The notes under the pieces are model-generated. The model worked only from the letters and a program-made list of their open reading frames with translations. It had not been told where the DNA came from and searched no databases. The position numbers and the translations under genes are program-made. Shown here piece after piece: positions 47,457-59,988 of a stretch of DNA of 64,000 bases (positions within the stretch are counted from its first letter, which is position 1; each line of letters begins with the position of its first letter). Where the stretch lies: NCBI RefSeq assembly GCF_035222275.1, contig NC_085881.1, forward strand, positions 434,001 through 498,000, in the 5' to 3' direction. The stretch is from Podospora bellae-mahoneyi. Lineage: Eukaryota; Ascomycota; Sordariomycetes; Sordariales; Podosporaceae.

Positions 47457-50400
47457 GACAAGACAAGCCTCGTTTTCCGGAAGCATAGTCCCTGTCAGTG
47501 ACATCTCTTTCCCCGCCCCCTTTCTCAACAAAAACGTATCCAACGGGAGGATAAGACAGGAAAGGGGGGACGCGGGGGGGGGGGCAGAATATGCGGGTAA
47601 TTTGAGTCTTGTTACACGATTACAGGGTAGACAAGGGGAGCACAAAGGTAGGTAGGGGTTCCCCAGGTCAAATAAACAACAAAGACATTTTTTTTCCTTG
47701 CCTCTGTTTTTGTTTTATTTTGGGGGCCGGGGGCTTGGCTTCTCTCATTGGAGAGGATTTAATTTTGGGGGTTTCTTCCCTGGTCCCTACAGGCATAATC
47801 TGAGCAACAACTGTGTATGGGTGTGGGTGTGGGCGGGTAGGCAAGGTGGAGGGAAGGACCATCCACAGTGAGGTAGGAGGAGGGGGAAAACGGCGATTTG
47901 CAGCGATGAAGAGGTTGGGTTCGGATCATGGAGCCACAAGAGGGATTACCAGATCTGTGGAACGTAGCAATTAGACATGAGCACAAAAACGCAAATTCGA
48001 TTTTTGGGGAGAGGTGAGCTGGTTGGATAGGGTAGATAGTTAGGCGGGCTGGGAGAGACAGAAGAATAGAGAAATGGGTCAGGTCAATAATGAACAAGGC
48101 AGAGCCTGATGGGGGCGGGAAATATGGGAGGAATGGTTCAAGCTTATTAAGATGCTGTGGAACTGATGACTCAGTGCCTAGGAGGTGAGGCTGAGGTGTT
48201 TATATTGCAGTTATTTGTTTGCTACCTAGGTACTCTGAAATCAAGTTACCAAAATTCCCACGCGTCTTTCGTTTTGGAATGGGGCTCCCATGTTATTGGT
48301 GTTGATACCAGGGTGGCAGTAAAGGCATAGGTAATAAACAATACTGTGTGGTGATGTTGCTGATAATGAGGCAGATGCCTGACTACGCAACCCGGAGACG
48401 GAGATGAATATGGTAGATATCTCCTAGCCATCTTGCCATTATCGATGGACCTTACCAACAGCGTAAGTGAAGTCACATAATTGCCACTTCTGCGGGCGGA
48501 AAGGTTTCCTTCGCGGGGTGTCATCCATCCGAACCTTTCCCTCCTCGCTTGATGATCACTAGATGGAGATATGGACAAGTCACCATGGAATCTTACTGAG
48601 CAGACGTATGTGGATAGCCTCATGAATGAAGATACCTGGATGGAATAGACAAGGCTCCATCTCACCTCATCTTATATACACGACTCCTATCTTTACTGCC
48701 CGTTTCACCGCTTGGCTGAGCTATGATATCATAATGCGGGATGTGTGTCGATCTTCAACAGTAATTCAGGCTTCAGTACTGATGTCCAAGGCTGTGCTTA
48801 TGCTATACCCACCTCCTGGATCCGCGGCCGGTAGTCGGAAGTTATCCCGGATTATTTCGACTGGCGGCTCGGAAGGTACGGCGGATAACGCGGCCCGGGG
48901 ATGTCAGTTGGGGAAGAGCAGAGATTGAAACAAAGGCACGATGGGAACAAGACGGGATGCGTCTTACCGGACCCCAGATGTGGGGGTCATAGCACTGCCT
49001 TATGGGCATTACCGAAGCCACTGAGAAGCTTCTCCTCTCTGTAGGTTCTTTTGTAAAACACAGATTTCTTTGCGAGGTTAGCGTACGTGTGAGGCTTGAG
49101 GTGCGGTGGCAAGTCTTGGTGACTCGCTGAGTGAGCACCTGCTTAGTCGTAGATAGCCTCGTGGGCTGTTACTGTTCTGCGGTCGGCTCAGAGTCATGAT
49201 ATCATCTATCATTCCCTGTTTGGAGAGCTTTACCAGGTGTGCTTGCGTATGTTTGATTCCATCAGCCAACGTTTCAAATTCTCAACTGATTCTTGGAGTC
49301 AGGGTCAACTTCTGTCAGGCATGAATGAGACAAAAATGCGCGATGATGAAGGAATATGGCAATCTTCATTCGAGATGGGAACATGATAAGATGGTGACCT
49401 CGGGGTGGGGCTCTACATGCTCGCGACGCGAGGCCGAACCAAAGTCTAGAGAAAGATGGTTGAAAACGGCTGTGGCTTGCCACTGCTGGTACCTGGTGAG
49501 TGGTGTGGCGGAGATAGGGCTGACCGCATGGCCTTACATGATATGGCATGTGGTTCAGAAAGACATAAGCTGCAGATCATGAAACTCTGAACAGTTCTTC
49601 TGAGTATAGATACATATGAGCGATATCGGATGACGATCATGTGAAAATTCAGAGATGCGAGATCAATCCGCGGGTGAGATCGGGCGCATGTGAGAAGCAA
49701 GTTGTAACCTTAGATCGACTGACAGATTGTTGTCATTCGACGTCGATATGAGGATTGTTTACGACATTCAATTGAGAAAGGTAGTCGCGTGTAGAATGGG
49801 TGATAAGGTTACACAGCAGATAAGCTGCCATTGGTGAGAGGAGTTCTCTTTTGACTTATAATTTGCCCGTGGCTCGGGAAGGTCAACAGCACGTGCAAGT
49901 CACGAGGATCCGAGTGTCTTGAGGCGGCCATCGGTAGGTACCGATAGGTTGGCCCGCGTTGGTTTCATGTTGTTACTCACACTTGTCCATCTTAATCGAC
50001 AACTAGGCAAGGAAACCAATGATTTGGTATCGGGGGATGTGCTTCATCGCTGGACACAACAGAAGAATTCGTCATGCCTCCTCCTTGACCGCCCGTCTCT
50101 GTGATGCTCAGCTCTGACCAGTATTTCATACCCGACGCCGACTGAAATCAAGCATACGAGCCCACCCGGTCTCGAGGTAAGCGAGACGAGGCAGAGCGGA
50201 GGTGAAGTAAAAGATGTATGTACGGAGGCCGCGATCTTTTGTGATATGTACTCCCGGAGGCCTACCGCATTACCGTACATGTCCGTCACTTGAGATCTGA
50301 ACTCATCGAGTAATGGAAAGAAGAGGTTACGGCGGTCGGTCGGTTCACGGTTAGCTCGGGGGGTGACGCATCACTTGATGGCCTTATTGTTGCCCAGACG

Positions 50401-52928
50401 GCTGGACGGGGTTGAGGTGGATAGGGCGACATTCCCTGACATCTCGACATCTCACTCACATGTCTTATCATCTCGCATTTTGAAAAGTGTCAAAACTTCC
50501 AGATTGGGCGTTTGCCAGACAGCAGATACAGGCTATGGTGTCGATGCTTACCTACCCGCTGACGGTCGAGGTGGCGCGGTTCGATTGATCGCTGGGTGGA
50601 TGAGACCTCATGAGCAACAACTGCCGTGAAACACATGCAACCAAACACATCAAACATCTGAAAGCCTCGCAAATACTAGGATACGTATACCACCCAACAT
50701 CGAAGACAGATCCCCGCCGAAGAATTACCGCCGAAGCGATTGTGCTACTGTCGCCTCATGCTCAAGATGGTTGCAGTTCAGGTAGCAACAAGTCAGCCAC
50801 GCCAAGCACATTCATTCACCGCCTCCAGTGAAAGTACACGGCGAAATACGATCTCGGTCTGCAAAATCACCATTTTCGTGCCTCTATCAGCTGCGATGTG
50901 CTTCCTATCAACTTCTTAAATACGAAATAAGAAATAAACCCGTGTAAAAGCGAAGAGATACTCCATTTGGCAGTGTCCGAGAAATCAGGGGATGTGGTTG
51001 ACCGCCACTATCACGACTTGCAAAATCCCCTATTGGCTTTGGCGTAACACCAAGGACCATGGTGATGGTGTCATTGATGGATAAGGGTTGTTGATTCGAG
51101 ATTCCTCTTGGAGAATGCTTGAAGGAGCGAATCACAAGCTGGTATTTGGGGTGTTATAGAGAGGCCTCAAAACGCGATGATCGCCCCCAACATCACACCG
51201 AAATCACGCAATCCAACCAAATTCCAACTTCGCCGACTGGCTTGATCTAGACCTCCACAACATGGTCTTCAAACTCAGAATCTCTTCTTTTAACACCCTC
51301 CAGTCTACTTCACTCGAACCCTGCATAGAGGCAAAGACGCTATTGAAGGCGTTCGATTGCTTGCAGGATCGAGGGCTAAGATCGTGCATTGTGGTGACGA
51401 TGTGTTTTGTAGGGCTGATGGCTGCTACAATAAATGCAAAGAAACAGTGAGGTATCCCTTAACAAATATGACCATAAGAGGAATTATTCAACAGTACAAT
51501 TGAAACCTCGTGTACTAATGTCTATGTCTATTACTTGAATTGACTGATAGATGCATGTTGAGCCCTGTTGTCGTCATTGAATCCTTAATTAGGTATTATC
51601 TCTATGGTACTAGCTAGGTACTATAGGTCAATAAACAAGGTAGTGTGCTGATACCCCAAGACACGACAGCTCACGGATGCCGAACTCATCTTACGTGGAT
51701 AGCCTAGAATATACCATCATCTCGCTCGCCCAGACCAACCTCATTGGGTGTTTTGTCCGTTTTAGAATGAGGTTGGGAGGCTGTGTACCTATTAGAGGAA
51801 CAAACGAGGCCAGTCCGGGGCTCCGTGGCGAATTGTAGGTCGATTTGAAATCAAAACCAAAAATAACTGCCCGATTTGGAGCCAACAGATGCAATTCAAG
51901 CAAAAGCACAAGCACCACCCGGAGAGTTTTGAGATTACAGATTCAGCAGATTGTGATAATAGATTTACTAATGGGCCCAGAACGGTGTTGTATTTGAATT
52001 CAAGTTACCTACTCAGATTAACAGATACACTGCACTGGGGAGATATACCACTCCAAACTTCCGTGAGAAATTAGTATCAAAACACCTCTGACATTTCTCA
52101 GCATCTCAACACTCAACACGCAGCATATTCCCTCGACATTCAGCCTAGTGCTATGAGCAGGTAAAATACGCCCTCGGTGCTCATCAAGAACCAAACATCA
52201 AACACACTTTAAGCATCCCAAGAAACATCATCATAGTATCAACCAAAACTAAAAAGGACTATTTCATTTCAATCTGAATCATCTATGAATAAAACCTGCG
52301 TTTCCAGGCACGCACTCGACGCAGCATAATAGCCACATTTGTCCACCTCCTCATAAGTATACAGCCAAATTCATCCGCCGTCAACGTTGGACGAAAACGA
52401 CAAGAGAGCATTGGCACGATCTATAACAAAATAAAACAACCCAAAACTGAACCAACAAACTAACAGAGATAAAATAACACTAACCGAGAGAAAAGACCTT
52501 TCACGCAATGCTAACAAAAGACCCAAATATTAGAGAAAAACGGAAAAGACTTTAACCTCCAGTTGACACTTCCAAGGAAAGAGATGAGATAACCAAAACG
52601 AGATTGAAAATCGTTAACTATACTTGTGGCAGATATAAATCAGCAGTCTCTGACTGTACCAAACCAAAAAAAAACCATTTCATCCAAAGACAGTAACACA
52701 TAAAAATGACTCCCCATGATAAAACAAAATGAATCCGACCGCCCCCACCGAACCTGTACATGAGTTGTTCCTCCCCCCAAAAGAGAGACTAAAAGAGGAA
52801 GAAAAGCGAAACAAACTAGTACCCAGCACCCTCTCATTAATAGGAATCCTCGTCTTTCCCGTCCATTACACACACATCTTCGTTTTTATCGACTACCCTC
52901 TCCTCTCACATGTTCGTATGACTGTTGT

Positions 52929-55900
52929 TTACAAAAGCACTTCGCGGATGAAGCTTCCGAGTTGCTTGGCCTGTGTCAACGGTGTGGTTAGTTGGATGCT
53001 GAAATGCAAGGAGGAACAAAAGACATACCTGATCATCATGCATCATCGAGAAGTGGTTCCCTGGCATGTGTCTGAACTGCATCTTGTTCACATCCAAGTA
53101 CTCGTCCCACCTGTTGGGACCAAAGTCTGTCCGGTTGTCCAACAGGAAGAGGGCGTGTCCCTTGGGGTATGGTTCTGGTCGGGGGTCGGTGGGCAGCTTG
53201 CACACACCGTCCTCGCACCAGATGGTCGTCACCTTGGGACACTTCTCCTTGGGAATGGGCTCCGCGTCATAGTTGCTCAGCGCCGAAACACTGGCAGCGA
53301 AGTGGGGCAGGAGCCAAGGGGGGATCTTCTTGTCGTCACCGTCACCGAGGAGGCCGATGGAGGCGAACCAAGCGTGAAGTCCCTCGGGGAGAGGCTCGAT
53401 AGTGACGGGGCAAGGAGCATCGATAATGATCAGGTGCTCAACCTCGTCACCAGCCTTGACCAGCTGGGAGACGATCTCGTAGGCGATGACACCACCCGCG
53501 GACCAACCGGCAAGGGAGTATGGGCCCTGCGGCTGACGACGCTTCATCTCCTCAATAAACTTGGAGGCCATGCCATAGACACCGCACTTGTATTCCTCAG
53601 GGGTCTTCATGAATGGGGAGAAGAGACCCCAGACAGCCCAGTCACCTCCCACGTCGGCGATCTCAGTGTAAGATGTAGCGGAACCGGAGCCATCTGGAAT
53701 CATGAAGAGATGCTTCGTGGCGGTGCGGTGGCTGCCTGAGAGAAGAACCGAGGAAGCCTTGCGGTTCGGGTAGTCATCGACAATGTTGGTAGGTCTGGGA
53801 GGCTTGGGAGGGCAGGGCTGCTCAATGCCAATGCGGGGGTGCTGAGCGGTCTTGGGAGCGGAAGCCTGCTGCTTTGACTGCTTAGGGGCAGCAGGGCGAG
53901 GCTTGGGGGCATCAACGATGCCCAAGGCACGCTCAACATCCTTGAGAGATGGGTTGGAGACAAAGAGATCAGATGGGATCGTCAGACCGGTCTTCTCACG
54001 GAGTGTACCGAGGATAGACAAGCTCATCAACGAGTCCATGCCAAGGTTGGCAAGGTCGGGGGCAGCGAGGATCTCGTCAACCTCGACCTGCATCTCACCA
54101 GCAATGGTGTTGCGCACGATACTCTGAAGCTCGCTGCTAGAGGACCCAGACTCGTTCTTCAGACCATCACCCTTGAGAGAGTCTGTCTCACTCTCATCAA
54201 GAGGAGTGGTGACGTTGGAGTCGGAATCAATCTCAGGTGACTCATCATCAGAGTTGTCGGATTCGCTGGAAGAGATGCTCGCCTGGACGCCAGACTTCTC
54301 AAATTGAGCCAAGTAGATCTTGAAGACGCCAATAGTGGGGTGGTCAACAAAGGCATTGGAGTGAAGATCCAGGTCCATCTCCTCACGGATGCGACCGCTG
54401 ACAGTCAAGGACATCAGAGAGTCAACACCAAGATCTGTGAAGGCGATGTTGTCGGCAAGCTCATCGTGGCTGCAGCCGACCTCCTTGGCAAGGATATCCA
54501 TGACCTGGGAGACAACACCCTTGAGTTTCTGGTTCACCTTGCCAATGTTGGCGGGGGTGACAGTCTCCTTCTTCTTCTTGGCGGGAGCAGCCTTGACCGG
54601 GGCAGCCTTGGCCGCAGGAGCAGCACGGGCAGGTCCGCTGGAAATAGCAGTGCCGCGAGGAGGTAGCATCATGTTGAGGACCTTGCGAGGGATTGCTTGG
54701 AATTTGATGTCACCCGTGATACCGATGACCTTGTCGCCGTCGAAAACGTAGGCATCACCGGCATACATCTTGGAGCCCTTAATGGGCTGCATGCGGATGT
54801 AGCTGCGATACTCCTTGTTGGCCTGAGGAACCTCGGTGAACCTCATGGAACCCCAACCGTGAGAGATGAACACCTGCTCACGGGAGTCGACGGCGTCAGT
54901 TCCGTTGATGATGAAACCGGAGATGTGGCAAGAACTGTCGATGTGGTACGGGCTGAAAACGTAGTTGCCATCCTCCGGCGTAGTCTGGAAGCGGATCTTG
55001 GCAGTAGCCTCGCAAGTCTTGCTGTCCAAAATGACCTCCTCCATGCCCTGATATCTGCGGTTGTAGTCGACAAGAGCACCGAAGAGCTTGTAAGCAAGCC
55101 CGCGGCCAATCTTGGAAGCCTCACCACGCTGCTCAGCCGCCTTGAGTGAGTCGATGCGGGTCTTGATCAAGTAGGCAACACGGTCAAACTCGTTCTGCCA
55201 GTCCTCGAGCTCACCGAAGTAGACCTTGCAGATAGCATGGTCGGTTCTCTTGGCGCCATCACCAGTGTGGAAGACAATGTCGGCCTGGCCGGTCCTAGCA
55301 TTGGCGTTGATAGTCATGCGCAGTATGTGGCTCTTTGCGGTGTCGTTGAAGATCAACGTCTTGGGAACTTCCATGTGTGCCACATTGGTGCCGATTTTTT
55401 CGGTCCCGGGACGTACCAGCTTGTAAGCGTACTGGCATGCGGTCATGGCCATGTCGCCATAGAGCGAAGATGGGCACAGAGGAGCACCGTTGACCAAGTG
55501 ACCAGAGACCACGTTGCGAAGCTCTGGTTGGCAAAGATCGGACTCGGTCTCGAGGATGACAACGTCGCCGTTGACCTCCTCCTTGGTGATCTTCTGAACG
55601 GTCGTGGTGGACAGCTTGGGCTTGGGGGCCTCGATGGCCTTGGGATCAGCCTGGGTTCCGACGCGGTTCTTGGACAAGCACCAGTCACCAGTGTACTGCA
55701 GCCAGTAGTTCTTCTCATCGAACGAGTAGCTGGGCAGATCAAGCAGGCGAACCGATTCGCTGAAGTCACGGTGGAACTCGTTGAAGTCGATGTTTAGACC
55801 AGCGGTGTGCAGAGTGCACAAGCTGGAGGACAGAGTCCTGTAGCAACCCTCGTTGCGACGAAGAGTCGGGACCGCAATGGTGGCAACGCCGAAAGAAGCC

Positions 55901-58900
55901 TTGACCATACCAGCCAACACTGGGTGAGGGCCGACCTCGAGCCAGACAGTCTTCTCGTCAATGGCACCAGACTGCTGAGCAGAAACCAGGCCACCGAGAA
56001 AGTTGACGGCCTCACGGGCATGGTTGCGAAGATAGCCAGGCGTGATGGGCTCGTTCTCAACCATCTTACCAAGAAGGGGCGAAATGATGGGCACCTTGGG
56101 GGTGTTGAACTGTACAGACTTGGCGAGCTTCTCAAAGTCGTCCAGGATGGCGTCAACCTGGGCCGAGTGGAAGGCGAAGGGCACACGGAGCTGAGTGCAC
56201 TTGAAGCCGGCGCCGGTGAGGTGTTGGGCAATCTCAGCCATCTCGCTAGACTCGCCGCTGAGAACAGTCTCGCGAGGGCCATTGATGCAGGCGACATTGA
56301 CGCCAGTGGCCTTCACACCAAGAGCGTCCATGATGGTCTCGACAGAGCCCATGGTGGCAAGCATAGCATGGGTGCCGGCGGTACACTTCTCAACAAGGAG
56401 CTGGGCACGCGCGCCGACGAGGTAGATGGCATCGCTGGCGGAAAGAACACCAGCCACCTCGAGAGCAGCATACTCACCCAGACTGTGGCCAAGGACCACA
56501 GCAGGGCGGATACCCCAAGATATCCACAAGCGGGCAAGAGCCATCTCGAAGCAGGCCAGGCCAAGCTGCACAACCACTGGAGACAGCTTGGAGACATCAG
56601 ACTCGCTGCCGTCAATCAGGGGCAAGAATGATGGGAAGCCATGGATCTGAGCAATGCGGTCAAACTCGTCAATGTTCTGACGGAAGACAGAGTAGTGCTC
56701 ATAGAACTCTTTGCCGAGGGCGGGGTAGTGAGATCCCTGGCCAGTGAACATGAAGGCAACCTTGGGCTGCTCAGGGAGAACAGGGACGAAGTTCTCCTTG
56801 AGGCGGGTAGAAATGGCCGACTTCGCCTCATCGAGGTCACTGGCAACGACGTTCATGCGCCAGTAGTGCTGAATCTTTCTGGCAGTGGTGGTGTAGGCCA
56901 CATGAGACAGCGGCGTCTCGGGGTTCCTCTCCATCCAGCCAACGAGGCGTTCCGCATTACGGATCATGGCAGCCTTTGACTTGCCGGTGAGGGTGACAAC
57001 GTGGTGGCTGCGGGGATCGGCGGTGGCCTTGGGGCGCTGAGGCGCATCTTCAAGAAGCAAGCCAGTGTTACCGCCAGCGGCACTGAAGTTGTTGATGAAG
57101 ACGCGTCTGGGCTTGCCATCCTTTCTTCTGAAGGGGGTGGTGTGGAAGGCAATGTTGACGTTGCGCTCAGACAAATCCTTGGGGAAAGTCTTGTTGATGA
57201 CGGAGCCCTGCTTGATACCCACGTGGGGTGGGATGGCATTCTTTTGGAGCATCATGAGCACCTTGCACAGAGCAGTCACACCAGAAGCAGCCTCTCCGTG
57301 ACCGACATTGGCCTTGACGGCACCGAGATAGAGAGGTCTGTTGGCAGGTCTCTTGCGCTCTGCGGGGGCAAAGACATTGGTGACAGACACCATCTCGGTA
57401 CCATCGCCAGCTTGAGTGCCGGTTCCGTGCATTTCAACATAGTCGACATCAAGGGGATCCACACCAGCCTCGTCAAGAATCTGGCGAGAAAGGACAGACT
57501 GCGTGGGTCCGTGAGGATGAGTGATGGAGATGGCATCAGCAGAGTGGTTGGTGGCCGTACCCAAGATGACAGCAAGGATTCTGTCACCCTCAGCTTCGGC
57601 ATCCTCCAAACGCTTGACGACCACAGAGGCGCAACCGTCACCACGGCAGTAGCCATCAGCCTCGTTGTCGAAAGTAGCGCAAGGTCCCTTCTTGGACAGG
57701 AATTGTCCTCTGCTGAGACCAGAGAAAATGTCCGGGTTGGTCATGCACGACAACCCACCGACAATGGCAGTGTCACAGTCCCGAGCCCACAGAGAGGAGC
57801 AAGCGACGTTCATAGCCGCGGCACTGGACGAGCAGGCAGTATCAATGTTGAGACTGGGTCCGCTGAAACCAAAGTGGTAGTTGATGCGTCCGGGGCCGAA
57901 AGCACGCACACCACCCGTGATGTAGTAAGTGTCGACCTCCTGGGCCGCATTCAGTTCACGCCAGTCATCAGATGTCTGGCCGTAAAAGGTGCCGATGCGG
58001 TCAAGGCGGGTAGTTGGCGTCCGGTTCGGCACATAGCCAGACATCTCGAGAGCTTCATAGGCCGTGGTCAAGGCCATGCGCTGCATGGGATCAGTCTGGA
58101 GCGCTTCACGGGGCGACATGTTGAAAAACCGAGGGTCGAAAAACCCGGGGTTCTCAATCCAGCAGCCATAGGGTGTGTGACTGGTGTTCATGATCTTTCC
58201 GGTGGGATCATAGTGAGACTTGACATCAAAGCGATCCGCCGGGACCACACGGTGGACATCCAGGCCCTTCTCCAACAGCTCCCAGAGTTTCTCGTGGCTG
58301 GCAGCATCAGGGAAGCGACCTGCCATGCCGACAATGGCCAACTTGCACCTTCCCACCGACCCATGGTTCCCGATTGTCGAGGACGTGCTCTCCGGTGACA
58401 CAGCAGGCGGCTTGCGGAGGATGACCTCCAAGTCTGTCTGAGACTTGAGAAGATTCGCGAGCGTCGCGGCATTTTGAGTGGGCCCCAGCGGCAAAATGAG
58501 ACAGCTATCTCCCTTGAACTGGCGCGCCCGCTCGAGACACCCGTCGAGGACCTTGTTAAACATCAGAGTCTCATTGAGAATTTCAAACACGACTGATTTG
58601 ATCAGCGTCCGCGTATCCGTCGCCGCGAACCAAGTCCCCGATGTGCATGACATAACCGCCGACCGTGGCCGGGTGTTGTAGAAGGCATCGACCACTTCCG
58701 GATCATCTAAATGCAGAATCTTGTCGATGTTGGCGGAGGCGTGTAGATGAGCGGCATGATACGGGCCGTAGACTGGAATCGACGTCGGCTTGGCTGACAG
58801 CCTGCCCTTGGCAACCAAGAGTCTGAGCGTGGTGGGCGGCCCAGAAATGGCGAGGCTGCTGGCGGAGGCGGCACTGACATAGGCACGGCTCGCCTGGGGA

Positions 58901-59653
58901 ATGCCCTGATACAGGTTGTCAGTTGGCATGCACAGAATGAGACACTGAGTGAGACTGTTTACACTTACATTTTCGCGATGGAAGCTCTCGAGGGCAGCCG
59001 TGGCATCGTCCTCCTTGAGCCCTGGGAAGATGTATGTCCAGCTCTCTGATTGCTCATTGGCAGGACATAATCGGTCTCCCAGTGTGTGAACGTACGACCC
59101 AGTCCTGAAGGCGAGAAGGACAGCCTGGACGGCCACAGGTACCAAGGCTGACAGGGATGGTGTCGATGCAATGGCAGAGGCGGCAAACAGCCCAGAACAG
59201 AGACCGACAAGGTGGGTGCTATCATGCCGGGTCACATCCTCGAAGTTCTTCTCTGCGTGACTGTAGTGGTACTGTGGTTAGCTTCAACGGTGTGCTGTGC
59301 AACCCCAGAGAGGGGGTTTGAGGGTGGATCGCCCGGGGGGGGGAGGGGGGGCAGTCTCACTCGATGTAGTGTGCCAGTTGAGATATACACAACAACGCCC
59401 CATCGATTCCTGGGTGCTTGAGCTTCTGGGCGTAGTATCTCTCGTTTAGTTGCTGAAGAGTTCGGAAAATCGGCAGTCGTGATCGTTCCACTCGAGGCAA
59501 CTTCTCAACTTCCTTCCTCAATTCGTGCCCGGCTTGCTCCAAGAAGGCCTTTGCGAGTATACCCTGTTTCTCCTGGCGAAAGAACTCGGCGAGGAAGCCG
59601 TGGGTATCAAGAGACTGGTCTCCGAAGAGAAGGAATGCCAACTTGTCAGCCAT
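52929..59653 (-). CDS. PKS1: Non-reducing polyketide synthase, PKS1/melanin type (SAT-KS-AT-PT-ACP-ACP-TE)
   Basis: Four exons, 59653-59361, 59260-58969, 58905-53029 and 52970-52929, give 2167 residues; introns are 100, 63 and 58 nt. Exon 1 supplies the start of the SAT domain (FLLFGDQSLDTHGF); the last exon restores the family C-terminus (AKQLGSFIREVLL). Domains and active residues: KS with Cys553 in DTACSSS plus HGTGTQAGD and KANVGHGEA; AT with Ser1003 in GHSLGEY; product template with His1331 (HLVNGAPL) and Asp1518 (HIDSSCH); two carrier domains with Ser1691 (GVDSLMSL) and Ser1820 (GMDSLMSL); thioesterase/Claisen cyclase with Ser1997 (GWSAGG) and His2146 (GNHFS). No reductive domains are seen. 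This order and length match the synthases making 1,3,6,8-tetrahydroxynaphthalene for DHN melanin, in the cytosol. All catalytic residues checked are present. Another aromatic polyketide product cannot be excluded from sequence alone. Confidence 0.95.
58906..58968 (-). other. Intron 2 of the PKS gene, in frame without a stop
   Basis: A 63-nt intron inside the SAT region with a GTAAGT donor, a CTGAC branch site and a TCAG acceptor. It keeps phase 0 and has no stop codon, so an unspliced message would add 21 residues. Splicing is preferred because it joins SFHREN directly to GIPQASRAYVSA, as in relatives. Confidence 0.85.
59261..59360 (-). other. Intron 1 of the PKS gene, with a long C run
   Basis: A 100-nt intron with a GTGAGA donor, a CTAAC branch site and a CTACAG acceptor; joining restores Asp98 (GA|T). 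On the plus strand the part at 59331-59352 is almost pure G. An alternative acceptor 11 bases earlier (CCACAG) would break the phase. Confidence 0.85.
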
Positions 59654-59977
59654 CTTGGAAGCCTCTTGACGGTTGTGATTATTATGGGGTGAGTGGATGA
59701 TCCAGGAAGTTGGGTCCGGGAGGGAGCTACCACGGTCTTATTATATGAACGAGACCGGAAACGTAGGGCAGGATCCTCAGAGACAAAAATGATCCTAGAT
59801 CTGCCTGCCATGTGAGAAGGCTCAGCACCGGCGTCGAGAGTCAACTCCAAGCAGGGGGAGGGGTGCGAGGTGTGGCAACAACAAAGAACGGTAGCCACAC
59901 CCCCTATTCTGCTGCACTATCCAATCCACGATCCTTTTTGCCGGTGGGATAAGCCCAGTGTCCGGTGTTGCTAAGTT

Positions 59978-59988
59978 TCGGTGACCGA
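59978..59988. promoter_or_regulatory. AflR-type palindromic binding site upstream of the PKS
   Basis: TCGGTGACCGA matches the AflR consensus TCGSWNNSCGR at every position and sits in a larger near-perfect palindrome (TTCGGTGACCGAA). Its distance to the PKS start codon is 325 bases. An AflR-like regulator is encoded in the same window at 41225-42466. Occupancy is inferred, not shown. Confidence 0.6.

Larger units (their letters stand above)
42467..52928. other. Long gene-free stretch between the AflR-like regulator and the PKS
   Basis: About 10.5 kb. The first few hundred bases are the promoter of the AflR-like gene; the last few hundred are the 3' region of the PKS gene. A 253-codon frame at 43125-43886 (-) has a random-looking composition and is not called. 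A GTGAG pentamer repeat lies at 44462-44481 and G-rich tracts at 47414-47456 and 47571-47584. Nothing resembling the missing melanin enzymes was found by eye. Confidence 0.5.

Noticed and set aside
57001-58398. 465-codon frame antisense to the PKS ketosynthase region
   Set aside because: It is opposite a conserved KS domain in highly biased codons; no independent family features.
52906-59235. PKS as one unspliced frame of 2109 codons
   Set aside because: This version lacks the conserved start of the SAT domain, keeps a clear intron at 58906-58968 and has a non-family C-terminus; splicing restores all three.
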